Source: Zymoseptoria tritici IPO323 (lineage: Eukaryota > Ascomycota > Dothideomycetes > Mycosphaerellales > Mycosphaerellaceae). From it: a stretch of DNA of 64,000 nt. Made by a program: the position numbers and the translations under genes. Of this stretch, positions 1 to 10,622 are shown one piece after another (within the stretch, counting starts at the first letter, position 1; each line of letters begins with the position of its first letter). Location of the stretch: assembly GCF_000219625.1 (NCBI RefSeq), contig NC_018213.1:1916055-1980054 (forward strand). Direction: 5' to 3'. The notes below the pieces were generated by a model. That model saw only the letters and a list, made by a program, of their open reading frames with translations. It was not told the origin of the DNA and did not search any database.

Positions 1-1224
1 GACATCAAGGCTCTCAAGGACTTCAAGGATGCCGACATCCTCGTGACGACCGACTGGCCGGCAGAGATCGCTGATGGGTCCAGGTCATCGACAACATACC
101 CAGCGCAGCCACCACTTGGCGTTCGCAGTATAGCAGAGCTGTGTTCTACCCTCAAACCACGATACCACTTCTCCACATCAGATGCCTTCTTCGAGCGCGA
201 GCCGTTCTTTCATGTTGGTGATGCCCCACGGCCAGTCACCAGATTCCTCAGCCTCGCGCCGTTCGGCAACACGTCGAAGCAAAAGTGGATCTATGCCTTC
301 TCCCTCGAGCCGGCCGCGGCCCCACCACAAGAACTTCCCGCTGGATGTACTGCGTCTCCGTTCATGGCCACACGAAAACGAAAGCTGGAATCACAGGAAG
401 AGAGCTATAATGGGTTCAGGTTCGCGAATGGCAGCGGTCAAGGGGGTGGTAATGGTGATTACTACCGTCCCAACGGTAAACGGAACAGGCGCCAGGCGCC
501 GCCTCAGGAATGCTACTTTTGCCTTTCGAGAGCCGACGCGCAAACTCACATGATTGGATCAATTGGCGACGATGTGTACATGACGGTCGCAAAGGGGCCA
601 CTCACGATGCGAAGCAACTTCCCAGATCTAGGGATTCCGTGCCACATGCTCATCATTCCGCTGCAGCACGCACCGACTTTGCAGGCTATCACTGAGGCAG
701 ACGATGCGAGGAAGAACACTATTGCAGAAATGAAGCGGTACCGTGAGGCTCTTCATACCATGATTGCTACGAAGTCTACTCAGGGCGATGATGGTGAAGC
801 CAAGCTGGGAGCTATCACATGGGAGATCAGCAGGAACAGCGGCGTCCATCTACACTGGCAATTTCTTCCAATCCCCGCAGACATGGTGAAGAGAAACCTG
901 ATCGAGGCGGCATTCGACGTCGAAGCCGAGAACCTGAAGTACCCCAAATTCGCGAAGACGGAAGCGGAAGCCAAGGAGGCATTGGAGGGCGACTACTTCA
1001 AGGCGATGATCTGGACCGAGACGTCCGAGAAGGAGATTGTGCTTCCACTCGATCAGAGCTTTCGTTTCGATCTCCAATTCGGTAGGAGGGTGCTGGGCAA
1101 GCTGCTGCAGCTAGAGAGTCGGACACATTGGAAGGACTGCGCACAGACGGAGGCGGAGGAGGCGGCGGACGCTGATCTCTTCAAGGAGATGTTCAAACAG
1201 TACGACTGGAACTTGGAGGATTGA
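1..1224 (+). CDS. Cwf19-like / Drn1 protein (CwfJ family), 5' end outside window
   Basis: The frame is open from base 1, so the gene begins upstream and only about 407 C-terminal residues are seen. The CwfJ C-terminal region 1 starts with a CYFC motif near base 510 and continues through SIGDDVYMTVAKGPL. A HIT-like stretch CHMLIIPLQHAPT follows, and then NSGVHLHWQFLPIP, which opens CwfJ C-terminal region 2. Family members (yeast Drn1, human CWF19L1) bind the lariat debranching enzyme Dbr1 and late spliceosomes in the nucleus and assist intron lariat turnover. The missing N-terminus would carry the metallophosphatase-like domain. A basic KRNRR linker precedes the zinc-like CxxC, as in homologues. 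No intron is visible. The Cwf19L1/Drn1 branch is preferred over Cwf19L2 because of the short linker; this is inference. Confidence 0.9.
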   Translation, partial: DIKALKDFKDADILVTTDWPAEIADGSRSSTTYPAQPPLGVRSIAELCSTLKPRYHFSTSDAFFEREPFFHVGDAPRPVTRFLSLAPFGNTSKQKWIYAFSLEPAAAPPQELPAGCTASPFMATRKRKLESQEESYNGFRFANGSGQGGGNGDYYRPNGKRNRRQAPPQECYFCLSRADAQTHMIGSIGDDVYMTVAKGPLTMRSNFPDLGIPCHMLIIPLQHAPTLQAITEADDARKNTIAEMKRYREALHTMIATKSTQGDDGEAKLGAITWEISRNSGVHLHWQFLPIPADMVKRNLIEAAFDVEAENLKYPKFAKTEAEAKEALEGDYFKAMIWTETSEKEIVLPLDQSFRFDLQFGRRVLGKLLQLESRTHWKDCAQTEAEEAADADLFKEMFKQYDWNLED

Positions 1225-1624
1225 GTCGGTCGTGGCGAAAGGTGGAAAAGCATTGAGCGCGAATGTTGCGATTTCAAAAGCGAATTTCTTGATGTTTGCT
1301 GGGACATATCGACAGCCACACCTGCAGATCAAGGAGCAGGCCAGGTGTCGATTTCAGACGATTGTACATTACTGTATGCTCTAGATTCCCCGCGGCTGCC
1401 CTTCAAGAGCTCAAAAATGGAGACGATCTTCCATGTTGTCTCGCTTCAGTCTTCTTCACTTATATGTTGCCTCAGGCCGCAACGTGTTGCTCTCTGGTGG
1501 GGCAGGAAAGCACCAGCCCACTTCGTAGACACCTTCCGCGCACCCATTGCATCCTCGCAACATCTCACCTCAACATAAACCCCTCGCCGCGTCCCTTGAA
1601 ACCTCGCAGTACTTCACCTTCATC
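1225..1624. other. Intergenic, Cwf19-like to IST1
   Basis: Tandem genes lie on either side. The stretch should hold the 3' UTR of the first and the promoter and 5' UTR of IST1, with C/T-rich and CACC-rich sequence just before the start codon. No ORF with family resemblance is seen. Confidence 0.5.
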
Positions 1625-2527
1625 ATGGCGCCCAGCACCCCCCTAATCAACCGGATCAAAGTCCAGCTTAAACTGAGCATAGCCCGCCTACGAATGGTCC
1701 AACAAAAAGACGCCGCAGTCGCAAAGCTTCAAAGACGAGAAATGGCCCAACTACTAGAGGTCGGCAAGATTGAAAGCGCCAAAATCCGCGTTGAGAACAT
1801 CATCCGATCAGACCTCAACAGCGAGCTCCTCGAGATCCTCGAACTATACTGCGAACTGCTCACAGCACGCGCGGGACTGCTTGAAGCGAAAGAGTGCGAT
1901 CCTGGCTTGGAGGAGGCGGTGCAGAGTATCATTTACTCGGCGCCGAAGATCAGTGGAGTGAAAGAGTTGAGTCAGGTCAGGGCGCTGTTGGCGGAGAAGT
2001 ATGGCAAGGACTTCACATTACGAGCGGTGGAGAACAGTGATGGAAAGGTACCGGAGAGAGTGGTGAAGAAGTTGAGGGTCGAGCCGCCCTCGCAGGAGTT
2101 GGTGGAGGCATATCTGTCGACAATAGCAGACGCTTATAATGTGGACTACCCTCCGGGCATCAAAGCGCAAAGAGCAGCGGAACTTGCGGCGCATGAGGCT
2201 GGAGAGGAGGGAGGCGACGATGATGACGAGAATCCCTCAGGAGGACAAAAGGTACCGACGTTGGAGGCGACTTCAAGTACAGACGAGTTGAGCAAAGCAA
2301 CACCACCGCGGAGTCTAGGATTGAAGAGTCCGGTATCAGTAATGCCGTCTTCGCCGACCACAGAGAACCCACGACCGAAAGTGAACTTACCTGGACCGCC
2401 GGATCTGAAACCTTCGAAGAAGATGGTGGATGCTGCGAAGAGCAAGCCCGCGAACGGTAGTGGGCCAGGCGGCAAGATTCCGGATGTGGATGAGTTACAG
2501 AAGCGATTCGCTCAGTTGAAGCGATGA
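1625..2527 (+). CDS. IST1: IST1-like regulator of Vps4 (MVB pathway)
   Basis: Single-exon gene of 300 residues. Residues about 8-180 form the IST1/DUF292 helical domain: basic helix 1 (NRIKVQLKLSIARLRMVQQKK-like), then RREMAQLLEVGKIESAKIRVENII, which is the family signature. The C-terminal third is acidic and Pro/Ser-rich and ends in a conserved helix (PDVDELQKRFAQLKR), the expected position of the MIT-interacting motif that binds Vps4. IST1 is an ESCRT-III-related subunit that regulates Vps4 on endosomes during multivesicular body sorting. The start at 1625 has a good context (CATCATGG); an in-frame upstream start would add 26 residues outside the domain. The domain call is firm; the Vps4-binding role of the last helix is inferred. 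Confidence 0.93.
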   Translation: MAPSTPLINRIKVQLKLSIARLRMVQQKDAAVAKLQRREMAQLLEVGKIESAKIRVENIIRSDLNSELLEILELYCELLTARAGLLEAKECDPGLEEAVQSIIYSAPKISGVKELSQVRALLAEKYGKDFTLRAVENSDGKVPERVVKKLRVEPPSQELVEAYLSTIADAYNVDYPPGIKAQRAAELAAHEAGEEGGDDDDENPSGGQKVPTLEATSSTDELSKATPPRSLGLKSPVSVMPSSPTTENPRPKVNLPGPPDLKPSKKMVDAAKSKPANGSGPGGKIPDVDELQKRFAQLKR

Positions 2528-3058
2528 TAACACTGAGGATGGATATGAATCTCACGACGGGGAACGGACATTTGCAGCATTTTCGTATCCGGACGAATCT
2601 ATTCGTTCACTTTTCGAGCGCTTGCGATGTACACCTGAGGTTGACCTGGACCACAGCGATCTCCAAATGGCAGCTCGGATACACCTCATCAGCCTTGCTC
2701 ATGACTGGCACGAAGTATCGCGTAGTTAGCGGTTTCAGCGGAGAAGGATATAAGGATGATGGAGGTCCTGGAGCAATGTACCTGCTTCCTACCAAAATGC
2801 TGAGCAATCTCGGTCTGGAGGACGCCTAGAAGCTGCACGCGCTAAAGGACGGAAGGATTTATGGCCTGACCACGCTCCAGAGCGAAGGATTCCGAGCTGA
2901 CCCGATGGCACCGCGAAGGATCTCAAAGCCGAACATAAAAGCTCCTTGCCCGGGTATGCGATGCACTGAGCCCAGTCGTTCTGAAGCGCCAATTCCAGGC
3001 TCCGCGAACAGTACATCGCAATCCATGCTCAAAGTCGATATCCAGCCAACCTCTAACC
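2528..3058. other. Intergenic, IST1 to DUF1772 gene
   Basis: No convincing ORF is seen. A 101-codon open frame begins inside the IST1 stop region, but it has no family resemblance and is read as 3' UTR. Confidence 0.4.
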
Positions 3059-3625
3059 ATGGCATCGACCAACATGTACGACTTCAGCCCGGCCGCTGTA
3101 ACACTCGTCTGCGGCACCACCGGCGTTCTCGCCAACTTCGCCTTCTTCTGCGTGAATACAGCGATCAATTACATCACCATGCCGGTCCTGCTCATCGGCC
3201 ACTCTGAATCCGCTCTCAACCCCACATCATGCGACAAAGCTGGTGCAGCTACGATTCCTCATCTCAACCGCCAATGGCAAGAAGTATACTCCCGCGGCCA
3301 CCGAATGGGCCCTGCACTCGCTGTCAGCGCGACCGTCGCGCATGGACTGGCTGCGTACTCGGCCAACGAGTGGACGGTGAAGTGTTTATTTGGTGCGGCG
3401 GCGGCGGCTTCGATTGCGGTTGTGCCGTATACGCTCTTGGTTATGTTGCCGACGAATGATGCGTTGCACGCAAGGGCGGATGCGAAGAAGGATCGGGATG
3501 GCGATGATGAGAAGACGTTGGGTTTGATCGTTAAGTGGGTTGGAATGAGTAAGGTGAGAGCGAACATCGCGTTGTTGAGTGCCTTTTTGAGTGTTAGTGG
3601 GATTGTTAGGTTGGCAAGAGGTTGA
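3059..3625 (+). CDS. DUF1772 (anthrone oxygenase-like) membrane protein
   Basis: Single-exon, 188 residues. Hydrophobic segments at about residues 12-35 (LVCGTTGVLANFAFFCVNTA), 85-105, 110-130 (AAAASIAVVPYTLLVML) and 168-185 suggest four transmembrane helices. The order is that of the fungal DUF1772 family: long first loop with N-R-x-W-x-x-x-Y-x-R-G-H, and a late conserved N-x-x-L after a charged loop. Some members act as anthrone oxygenases in polyketide clusters. No polyketide synthase or other cluster gene lies nearby, so a biosynthetic role is not supported here, and the enzyme activity is left open. The start has an A/C-rich Kozak context (AACCATGG). Confidence 0.82.
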   Translation: MASTNMYDFSPAAVTLVCGTTGVLANFAFFCVNTAINYITMPVLLIGHSESALNPTSCDKAGAATIPHLNRQWQEVYSRGHRMGPALAVSATVAHGLAAYSANEWTVKCLFGAAAAASIAVVPYTLLVMLPTNDALHARADAKKDRDGDDEKTLGLIVKWVGMSKVRANIALLSAFLSVSGIVRLARG

Positions 3626-3722
3626 TAGTTGATAGTCTTGATTGACGAAGATCGGGGCGCCAGCTGTGTGCCCTGATTTTTGTGACTGATACCACATAGT
3701 CCTATTATGTTGCCAAGTCCAA

Positions 3723-5192
3723 CTACGATGACCCACCATGCCTCATCCCATCCCGACTCCTCAGCGCCTGCTTCGTAGCCGTCACCAGATCCCTGTCCGC
3801 CGATTCTTCGCTATATCCCTTCCCGTGCACCTCCTTCGCCAGCTCCGCCGCATACCCGATCTCGTACTCAAATTCCTTCAACGCGCGAATCTCACTTCCG
3901 ACAAATAGCCCGCCCATCAGTCCGTCCAGCACACCGCAGCTGAGACCCAACGTACTCAGAAGCATGAGCAGGAAGGAGACGTAGTTGCGTGGCGACCACC
4001 ATACTGCCACCCAGCAGCCGATTGTGATGACGATCTCGGCGCCGAAGTGAGTGAGTCTGTAGCGGCGTTGGGTCCGTTCGCGAAGGTCGTATTTGGAGAT
4101 CATGGCTTGGATAAGGAGGTAGGTCTCGTGGTCAAGGGGTTGGATGTGTGATCGAGCTGGGCTCTTTGATTGGGTAGAGCCAGGGTGTCGTGTGAGTGTC
4201 GTTTCGATCGAGAAGTGATCGCTCAGGGAGCATCTCAATGTAGGATGTCGCATCGTCATTCCCACCTCGACGTTCTCCACTTTCCATTGTTGGCCAGTAT
4301 GCTCCGAGTTGTCCGCAAAGAAAATGTAATCCAGCCGTCTCGCTTTGTGATCCAGCTCATTAGGGTCAATCTCAGCTTCATTCCCTCGATCCAGATCCTT
4401 CCGCATCTGTTTACTCCACCGCCACGTATTCATGCGATGATCGCACGTCGTGCCATGAACATCCAAACACTGCTGACTCGTCGGCACCGCCTTCCCCCTC
4501 GCCATCTCAGCTTCACTATCCGCGCTCCCCACCGCCGAGTCCGGATGTACAATCCTCCAGACATCCTTAACCGCACCATGCGCTTCAATAAGTCGATGCG
4601 CCAAACTCAACGGCACCATATTGAAGTCTCCCAGTCCAATGACCATATGCCCTCTCTCCACAGCATGACGCATCAACTTCGCAATCTCCCACGCCTGCGC
4701 GGTTCGATGGCAAATATACGAGTCGTTCGGCTCGCGCTCATACGGAGCATGTAAATGCGTGCAAAACACCTCCACGACATCCTTGACACCCTTTCCGATC
4801 CGGATCCGCGCACACGCCACGCCTTTGCCGACATACCAGTCTCCTCGGAAGAAAGCCGCGGGTCGTCCGTTGAGTGGGTAGCGATACATGGAACTTTCCT
4901 CGATCGGCCATTTCGATAAGATTGCCAGTCCGCCACCGAAGATCCCGCTGAAGTAGAATTTGCCGTAGGGGAGGATGTGTTGGGTGAGTTCGCGTATGGC
5001 GAGAAAGTCTTCTTGCGTCCAGCATTCTTGGAGGCCGACGATTTGGGGTGCTGGAGAGGCGTTGGCGAGTTGATGGCCGATTTCGACGAGCCGGGCGTGG
5101 CGGTGTTTGCTGAGGAATTTGAGGCCCCAGCAGTTGAGAGAGATGACTCGAAGACTGCTTGGTAGCTCGAGGAGGTCCTTTGGGCTGTCCAT
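3723..5192 (-). CDS. ISC1: Inositol phosphosphingolipid phospholipase C (neutral sphingomyelinase)
   Basis: Single-exon, 489 residues, the usual length for fungal Isc1. An endonuclease/exonuclease/phosphatase fold spans about residues 12-335. The catalytic landmarks are in order: SLNCWGLK (metal-site Asn), GLQECW (Glu ligand), FCTHLHAPY, GLGDFN (Asp/Asn), RRLDYIFF and LSDHFSIE (general-base His). Two hydrophobic helices near residues 390-445 form the C-terminal membrane anchor seen in neutral sphingomyelinases. The enzyme hydrolyses inositol phosphosphingolipids to ceramide at the ER and mitochondria. It is transcribed towards the DUF1772 gene, with stop codons about 100 bp apart. The two-helix anchor and intact active site argue for a working enzyme. 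Confidence 0.94.
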   Translation of the reverse strand: MDSPKDLLELPSSLRVISLNCWGLKFLSKHRHARLVEIGHQLANASPAPQIVGLQECWTQEDFLAIRELTQHILPYGKFYFSGIFGGGLAILSKWPIEESSMYRYPLNGRPAAFFRGDWYVGKGVACARIRIGKGVKDVVEVFCTHLHAPYEREPNDSYICHRTAQAWEIAKLMRHAVERGHMVIGLGDFNMVPLSLAHRLIEAHGAVKDVWRIVHPDSAVGSADSEAEMARGKAVPTSQQCLDVHGTTCDHRMNTWRWSKQMRKDLDRGNEAEIDPNELDHKARRLDYIFFADNSEHTGQQWKVENVEVGMTMRHPTLRCSLSDHFSIETTLTRHPGSTQSKSPARSHIQPLDHETYLLIQAMISKYDLRERTQRRYRLTHFGAEIVITIGCWVAVWWSPRNYVSFLLMLLSTLGLSCGVLDGLMGGLFVGSEIRALKEFEYEIGYAAELAKEVHGKGYSEESADRDLVTATKQALRSRDGMRHGGSS

Positions 5193-6963
5193 GATGGATT
5201 GATTTATTATGGCGTGTGAACTGGTTCCAGGTTAGGTCGTGTTGTGTTGATGGATGCCCAAGATCTCGGACCGGGAACGAGGTGAGGTCGGTAGGGCCTT
5301 CTTCAACCTCAGGCATGAAAGGAGTTCGGAAGACTTCACTTATCGATTACAGTAGCCACTTTTCCCATGCAAATCTCGGCAATATGTGGAAAGCAGGCAC
5401 AAGGAGATAGCCTGGCAAAAAGTATACGATGCATGAGACACGGCAAATGAGCAAGATCGCTACGCTGTTCGTTCCTCTGCCATGAATGCTCGAAGTTATC
5501 CTTCCTATCCCTCCCACCTTCCAAGCTTTACCCAACCATTTGCCTCGTATTATGTCCCATTCGCAGCCTTGCATTTCTTTCGGTATAATCTCGCTCATCA
5601 CTCGTGTCCGTCCATCACCATCGAATGATCGATGTCATAAATTTGATCGTCATTCCCGATCAACGGGGGGGAGTCCAGGACGACTAGGAGGGCCCACCTG
5701 GTCCCACGCCCGCTAGACGATTCTTCTTGCATGCTATGTCGGATGCGTATATGTCTTGCGGATGATCCTCACTGAGTTTGCAGAAATAGAGAGGAGATTA
5801 CGGATAGTCATAGGTATGGGAAAAGGTCATTGACGAGAACATGTTACAGCAGTTCTTGCTCGAAGCAACACGAACGGCATCCATGGTTGTGTTCCGATGT
5901 GCAGAGGCCCGAGCTAGACACTATATACCATGGCCTGGTCCGGCAGAACTAATCGGCCGCAAGCCCCTCTGACATGATCAACGGGTCGCCGATTCAAGGA
6001 GATGGTGGTGCACGGGTGTTCAATCAAAAATTTCGGTTCACTTTCGACTTCTTCTCCATCTTCTTGTACCATTGTCAAAATCATCGTTCAAACCAGCCAA
6101 GTCCATCGAAGGTATCGAAGGACCTTCACATCACCATTGGAAAAGGCAAGTACCCATGATCTCAGAAAGAGTGTGTATTCAAGATTCTTGTCATTCATTG
6201 TCCAGGAAAAATAAAAGGAGAGCAGCATCCCGTCCATCGACTTTCCACCTCCTCGGCCTCGAACTCCAACTCTGCCTCCACCAATGCTTCGCTTCCTCCA
6301 TTCTCTTCCGAGCTCTGCCAATGCCGACCCATCGAGAGAAGATTCATCAATCTCGTGTCATGACTGCATGCAAGAAGATTTCAACCAAAAAATGCACAAA
6401 AATCGAAAAAGGGAAAAACAACCAAATACAAAATCCGAAAGGCAAAAGAGGAAAGTCCATATGTGTTGGCAGGTCGCCGATCATTCGGAAAGGGAACGTC
6501 GGTCCAACGCTGGCATTTTCGTTGTTCCGAAGGAGATCGTCAGGCCAAATGACTTTCATCGTCGTCGTCGTCGTCGTCGACCTCATGGCCATCACCACTG
6601 CTGTCCACGGCCACCACTTCGGGCAAGCTCCAACCCGCTCGACACCGACAAGAAAACAATTACAAAAGAGAAAGAAGCGAAAAAGTCCACCGGCCGCACT
6701 GGAAAATGCCAGCTCCCGGGAGGAAGTCAACACATCCCAACACGCCGTTGGATGTATGCATGCCAAGAAAGGAAGATGCATTGTGTTGTTCGCCGTAGCT
6801 CCCACTCCGTCCATCAAGGAAGGATGTCGGATGTGGTCATGAATATGTGGGTCGTTATCGTTATGTTGCGCCGGCTGTCGTGTGTTGTCGCGCCGGTACG
6901 CCGTTCGTTATGCTGATGCAATGCCCAAGACTCCAGAAGATCACAAGTAAGTCGTCACCATTT
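5193..6963. other. Gene-poor stretch with (TCG)n microsatellite
   Basis: About 1.8 kb without a recognisable gene. Several overlapping open frames up to 256 codons exist on both strands at 6.0-6.9 kb. They are low in complexity, rich in K/R or T runs, show no domain, and coexist in several frames, so they are not called. A TCG/CGT trinucleotide run lies near 6558-6581. Part of the 3' end is probably the 3' UTR of the minus-strand gene at 6964-8910. Confidence 0.5.
6558..6581. repeat. (TCG)n trinucleotide microsatellite
   Basis: About seven or eight TCG/CGT units in a row with a diverged edge. The run is intergenic. Confidence 0.75.
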
Positions 6964-8910
6964 CTATCGCTGCTGCTGCTGCTGACCTTTGGTGCTCTGA
7001 TGCTCGGCCACAAGCTCTACCAGTCGCTGGTGGAAAGGCTCGTGGTTCATTGTCGTCGGCAGCAGAGTGCTTCGAGGGAAGGTGTTGTGCTGACGACTAG
7101 GTGGTGGCGTTTCCATGAAGGGCGATCCGAGGCGAGGTACCGGTTCTGCGAGTCGACGAGGAGCCGAGCGTGCGCCGAAAGGAGTCTCGTCAATGCCCGA
7201 ACAGCTGGGTGCTTCGGTCATCTCCATGTCGAAAGCAGGGAGAGGAAGTCGAGGTGCGAAGAGATTGGCCAAGTTGTCGCTCGCTTGGGTAGCACCGACC
7301 GTAAAGCCGCGGCTTCGTCCAGTGATGGTACCAACGGGAGGTCCGAAAACGTCCTCCAAGGCTCCACGGCGCGGCTTCTCCTCGTCCGAACGGAAGCGGC
7401 GCTTTCGAGATCTGCGGTCGGTGAGAGCACCAGTCCTGAATTCGACTGGAGAGTCGAGCGATCGGCCGTTGAACTCAGTTCGCCCCAAAGACTTCGTGTT
7501 CGCCATACTCTGGAGCAGATGGCTGCGGGAAGATGAGGCCTCTACGTCGAACGGCGATGCCAATGAACAGGTAGGAGCAACATCAGCGGGAGGATCAAGT
7601 GTGATCCTGAGCTCGGACTGCAGAGATGCACTCTTCTGATGAGCCTTTGAACGAGGGATGCGGTCAAACCAGCCTTCTGGACGAGATTGTCGCAACGTCG
7701 GGACAGCCTCTGGTGTAGAGTCGTCCTTGGCTAATTGCGCTAGAGGACCATCAGGTTGCATTGACGGTGCAGTCGATGTCACGAGCGACAGAACCATGTC
7801 AGAGCCAGACAGTGAGGATGCTTGACCTGATTGCTGGGTGGCTGGATCCGATGTCTCGAATGGCGAGGGACTTCTTGTGCGCAGCATGCGTTGGTAGTGA
7901 GCCGAGATCGATGGGCGGCGTGTGCAAAGTTCTCGGAGTCTACGACGTGTGGCAGCGGCCCTTGGCCATCTGTTTTGCGACGCCTGTAGCGCGGTGGGAC
8001 GGATGGTATCGGGTGATCCTGCTTGGTGCATGCGGGTGTCCACATCCAGGACCGCATCAATCGAGGCAGGTGCCTGTGGGCCAGTCTTGCGGTGACGCCA
8101 AGTGCGCTTGGCCTTTGTAGCGACCTGATCGCATACACCCATAGGAGGTGTGCTTCCCGGAAGCATCTTGAATGGAGTCAAGGTAGGGTCGGAAAGATAA
8201 GCGGAGAAGGTCATCCAGAGGTGATCGTCCATCTGATGCGTCCATTTGACATCTCGACGAGTCTTCACTCGCTTGTTCTTGGGCGCAGCGTCCTGGCGCA
8301 TTGGAGATTGCAGACGTCTCTCGTGCTTGGAGAAGTCTTCCACGAAAGGGTCGTTGGCTTCTGATTGCGGGCTGTCGTAGCCAGTCGTTGGCGCAGAGAA
8401 TGCAGAGCTACCGCAGGACGATATCGAGGAGTCGGAGAAGGATGAGCAGATCGACTCTGCTCGTTGAAACGCAGGTCTGTTCTGATTGATCATGTCCCAT
8501 TCATCGGCCGGGCTATCCATCTGGCTGAAACTCTGGTACAGTTTGGGTTCCGGAGTCTTTGGTGGTGTAAGCGCGCGAGAGAACGAACCAGACGTATGCA
8601 CAGGCGACAGATAGTCCGCTGACGCCGGTGGAAAGGTTGGGCTCGACCTTTGTGTAGGGACTTCGGACATCTCAATGGTCGGAATGGCGCCGTTGTCGAG
8701 CAGCATGCTGGCCGGCTGATAGATAGCGCTTGGACGCTTGCGCTTGACCTTGAACGGCGCTGCACGCGGTGGCGGCGGAAGCTCTATCTCTGATTGTTCT
8801 CCACGGTGTAGCGCCTCTGGCGTCTTGGGCATGTTCGAGTCGTGGTATGGGTATGCGACGATGGTGTTCGGCAGAGCGATGTTGAGCGCAGGGCGGCGAA
8901 TGGGTGACAT
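6964..8910 (-). CDS. Conserved fungal protein of unknown function, Ser/Pro-rich with one W-rich domain
   Basis: Single-exon, 648 residues starting at MSPIRRPALN; 27 further in-frame codons lie upstream but read like leader sequence. Most of the protein is disordered, with Ser, Pro and Thr runs and several basic clusters (FKVKRKRP, RRSRKRRFR) resembling nuclear localisation signals. One folded-looking block at about residues 213-275 has KWTHQMDDHLW, then DPTLTPFKMLPG, PPMGVC and AKRTW. The spaced tryptophans and helices recall a Myb/SANT- or homeodomain-like fold. The protein ends in a short polyglutamine tract. No name is assigned: a nuclear, possibly DNA-binding role is inference from composition only. 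Confidence 0.75.
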   Translation of the reverse strand: MSPIRRPALNIALPNTIVAYPYHDSNMPKTPEALHRGEQSEIELPPPPRAAPFKVKRKRPSAIYQPASMLLDNGAIPTIEMSEVPTQRSSPTFPPASADYLSPVHTSGSFSRALTPPKTPEPKLYQSFSQMDSPADEWDMINQNRPAFQRAESICSSFSDSSISSCGSSAFSAPTTGYDSPQSEANDPFVEDFSKHERRLQSPMRQDAAPKNKRVKTRRDVKWTHQMDDHLWMTFSAYLSDPTLTPFKMLPGSTPPMGVCDQVATKAKRTWRHRKTGPQAPASIDAVLDVDTRMHQAGSPDTIRPTALQASQNRWPRAAATRRRLRELCTRRPSISAHYQRMLRTRSPSPFETSDPATQQSGQASSLSGSDMVLSLVTSTAPSMQPDGPLAQLAKDDSTPEAVPTLRQSRPEGWFDRIPRSKAHQKSASLQSELRITLDPPADVAPTCSLASPFDVEASSSRSHLLQSMANTKSLGRTEFNGRSLDSPVEFRTGALTDRRSRKRRFRSDEEKPRRGALEDVFGPPVGTITGRSRGFTVGATQASDNLANLFAPRLPLPAFDMEMTEAPSCSGIDETPFGARSAPRRLAEPVPRLGSPFMETPPPSRQHNTFPRSTLLPTTMNHEPFHQRLVELVAEHQSTKGQQQQQR

Positions 8911-9682
8911 GGTGACAACAAAGCGACAGCGCGTCGTCGAGCGGAGAAGTGTAGTCGAGCGCGCGCGCGCAGTCGAGATGTGCTGGCGCAAGGCGGTGAC
9001 CCGGACGAACGAGCGTGGTGGACGGGTGCTGTAGCGTTTGGCTGTCGCAAACAGGCGCCCGCGAGGGTGACAGGGCAGGCTATGCGTGTCGGCTCCGCAT
9101 GTCGTAGGAGGTTTATCGGGAGGACAGGCAGGTCGGGTGGTCGGAATGGATGCGCTGTGTGATTGTGGTCGCAGGAGTGGAGTGTTGTGTGTTTGCGCTG
9201 GAAGTGGAGGTTCGGAAGGAAGTCGGGGAGCGGATGTGCGGACCAGTTGAGGCGGCGGGTCAAAAGAGAGGAAACGGCGCCAGCCAGCCAGAACTTAGAT
9301 GGCTCCACTTCTTTTAGAGTTTACTAATCCTGGCGAGCCGCTACACCTGCGCATCGACTCCAATTCTTCCGATCGAGACGTCTGCGACTGGAAACGTCAC
9401 AGTGTACTCGAGCTGCCGCCCCCGAGATATCGATACCTGACCTGTCACGGGGTTCTTGATACATCCAATTCCGATCAATCGACTGAGTTCCCTGTTCGTG
9501 GCAGGTTCGCGAGTGAACTGCTAATTGAGCCAAACACTGTGACTGTCACACAGCGACGAGCTCTCGCACTCTCCGCACAACACAGCAGGAACGCACGCAC
9601 ACGGCACTGTGATGACCATGCGGAACCAGTATTCGCCTACCCGGCCGTTCTGCTGTGAAGCCGGGTGGGAGCAGCTACGGTA

Positions 9683-9740
9683 GCCAGCACAGCGGCCAGC
9701 GGTCAGCGGCCAGCAGAGCAGCGGACGAACCGTTACAGCG
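9683..9740. repeat. CAGCGGYCAGCGG-type short repeats
   Basis: The hexamer-scale motif CAGCGG/CCAGCGG/TCAGCGG recurs about six times within 60 bases in non-coding sequence. The copies are irregularly spaced, so this is cryptic simplicity rather than a clean tandem array. Confidence 0.45.
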
Positions 9741-10622
9741 GTCAGCGCCCGACCAGCATAAACCCGTATCAAGGATGTTCCAGTTTCCCAACGATTCGAT
9801 CAACGTGGTTCTTCACGAAGCCCTGTACAGCTGCAACACCCTGCACCCGACGGTGGACCTCCACCAGGTTCCAACGTTGGTCGACCGCCGGACCTCTTCT
9901 TAGACCGCAGTAGCAGCCATGCACTCCTGATGCAATGCATATACACACTGGCATCAACGCACCATCCTTGGGCGTGCACACCTCCTCTCGACCTGCCTCC
10001 ACATGAGCTCTTTCCAACCCCTCCTTTGCGGTGTGATGGGAGCTCTCTAGACCCCATCACATCAACCCTGCACGAGGTCAATCAATCGACGCGTCTTACG
10101 CGATCTTTTCGTGTCAAAGAGACGCGTCTCATGTGCTGAAACTTCACGCTACAGCCAGAAGGAGCCGAGACTAGTGGATAATTTACACGCGCTAGCCCTG
10201 ACCCTGCTCGTTGAACCATGTTGACCTTGCTCGATGATCGGAAGCAAGAAACGAACAGGGCAGCTGCTGGACCGCCATGAAACGTCACTTCGTCTATTGT
10301 CGCAAGGCGTGGATGGTCAGTCAAGATATTCGTGGAGATGGGCAGGACGTCCTTGTTCTTCAATCTTCCGAGCTAACTTCATGCAGGAGTGTCAAATCAC
10401 GCGGCGCTGTGGTCTAATGCAAGACATGGGCACTGGGTTCGTTTTCAACCACAGAATTAATGTTCGCCAGTCGGTGGGGAAAAGGTCTCGCCCGAATGGC
10501 ATACAGTATCAAGGAAGAATTACAGATCCTTACCTGCACACCTCACCAAAGTGCGCAATACCTTAGCAGGACAGCTTGCGAGGCGTACTCTTACGTGTAC
10601 ATGCACCATAGCAGGACGGCGT

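Noticed and set aside
6072..6842. A 256-codon plus-strand frame and overlapping frames on both strands
   Set aside because: Low-complexity K/R- and V-rich sequence caused by the TCG repeat and A-rich stretches; competing frames are equally long.
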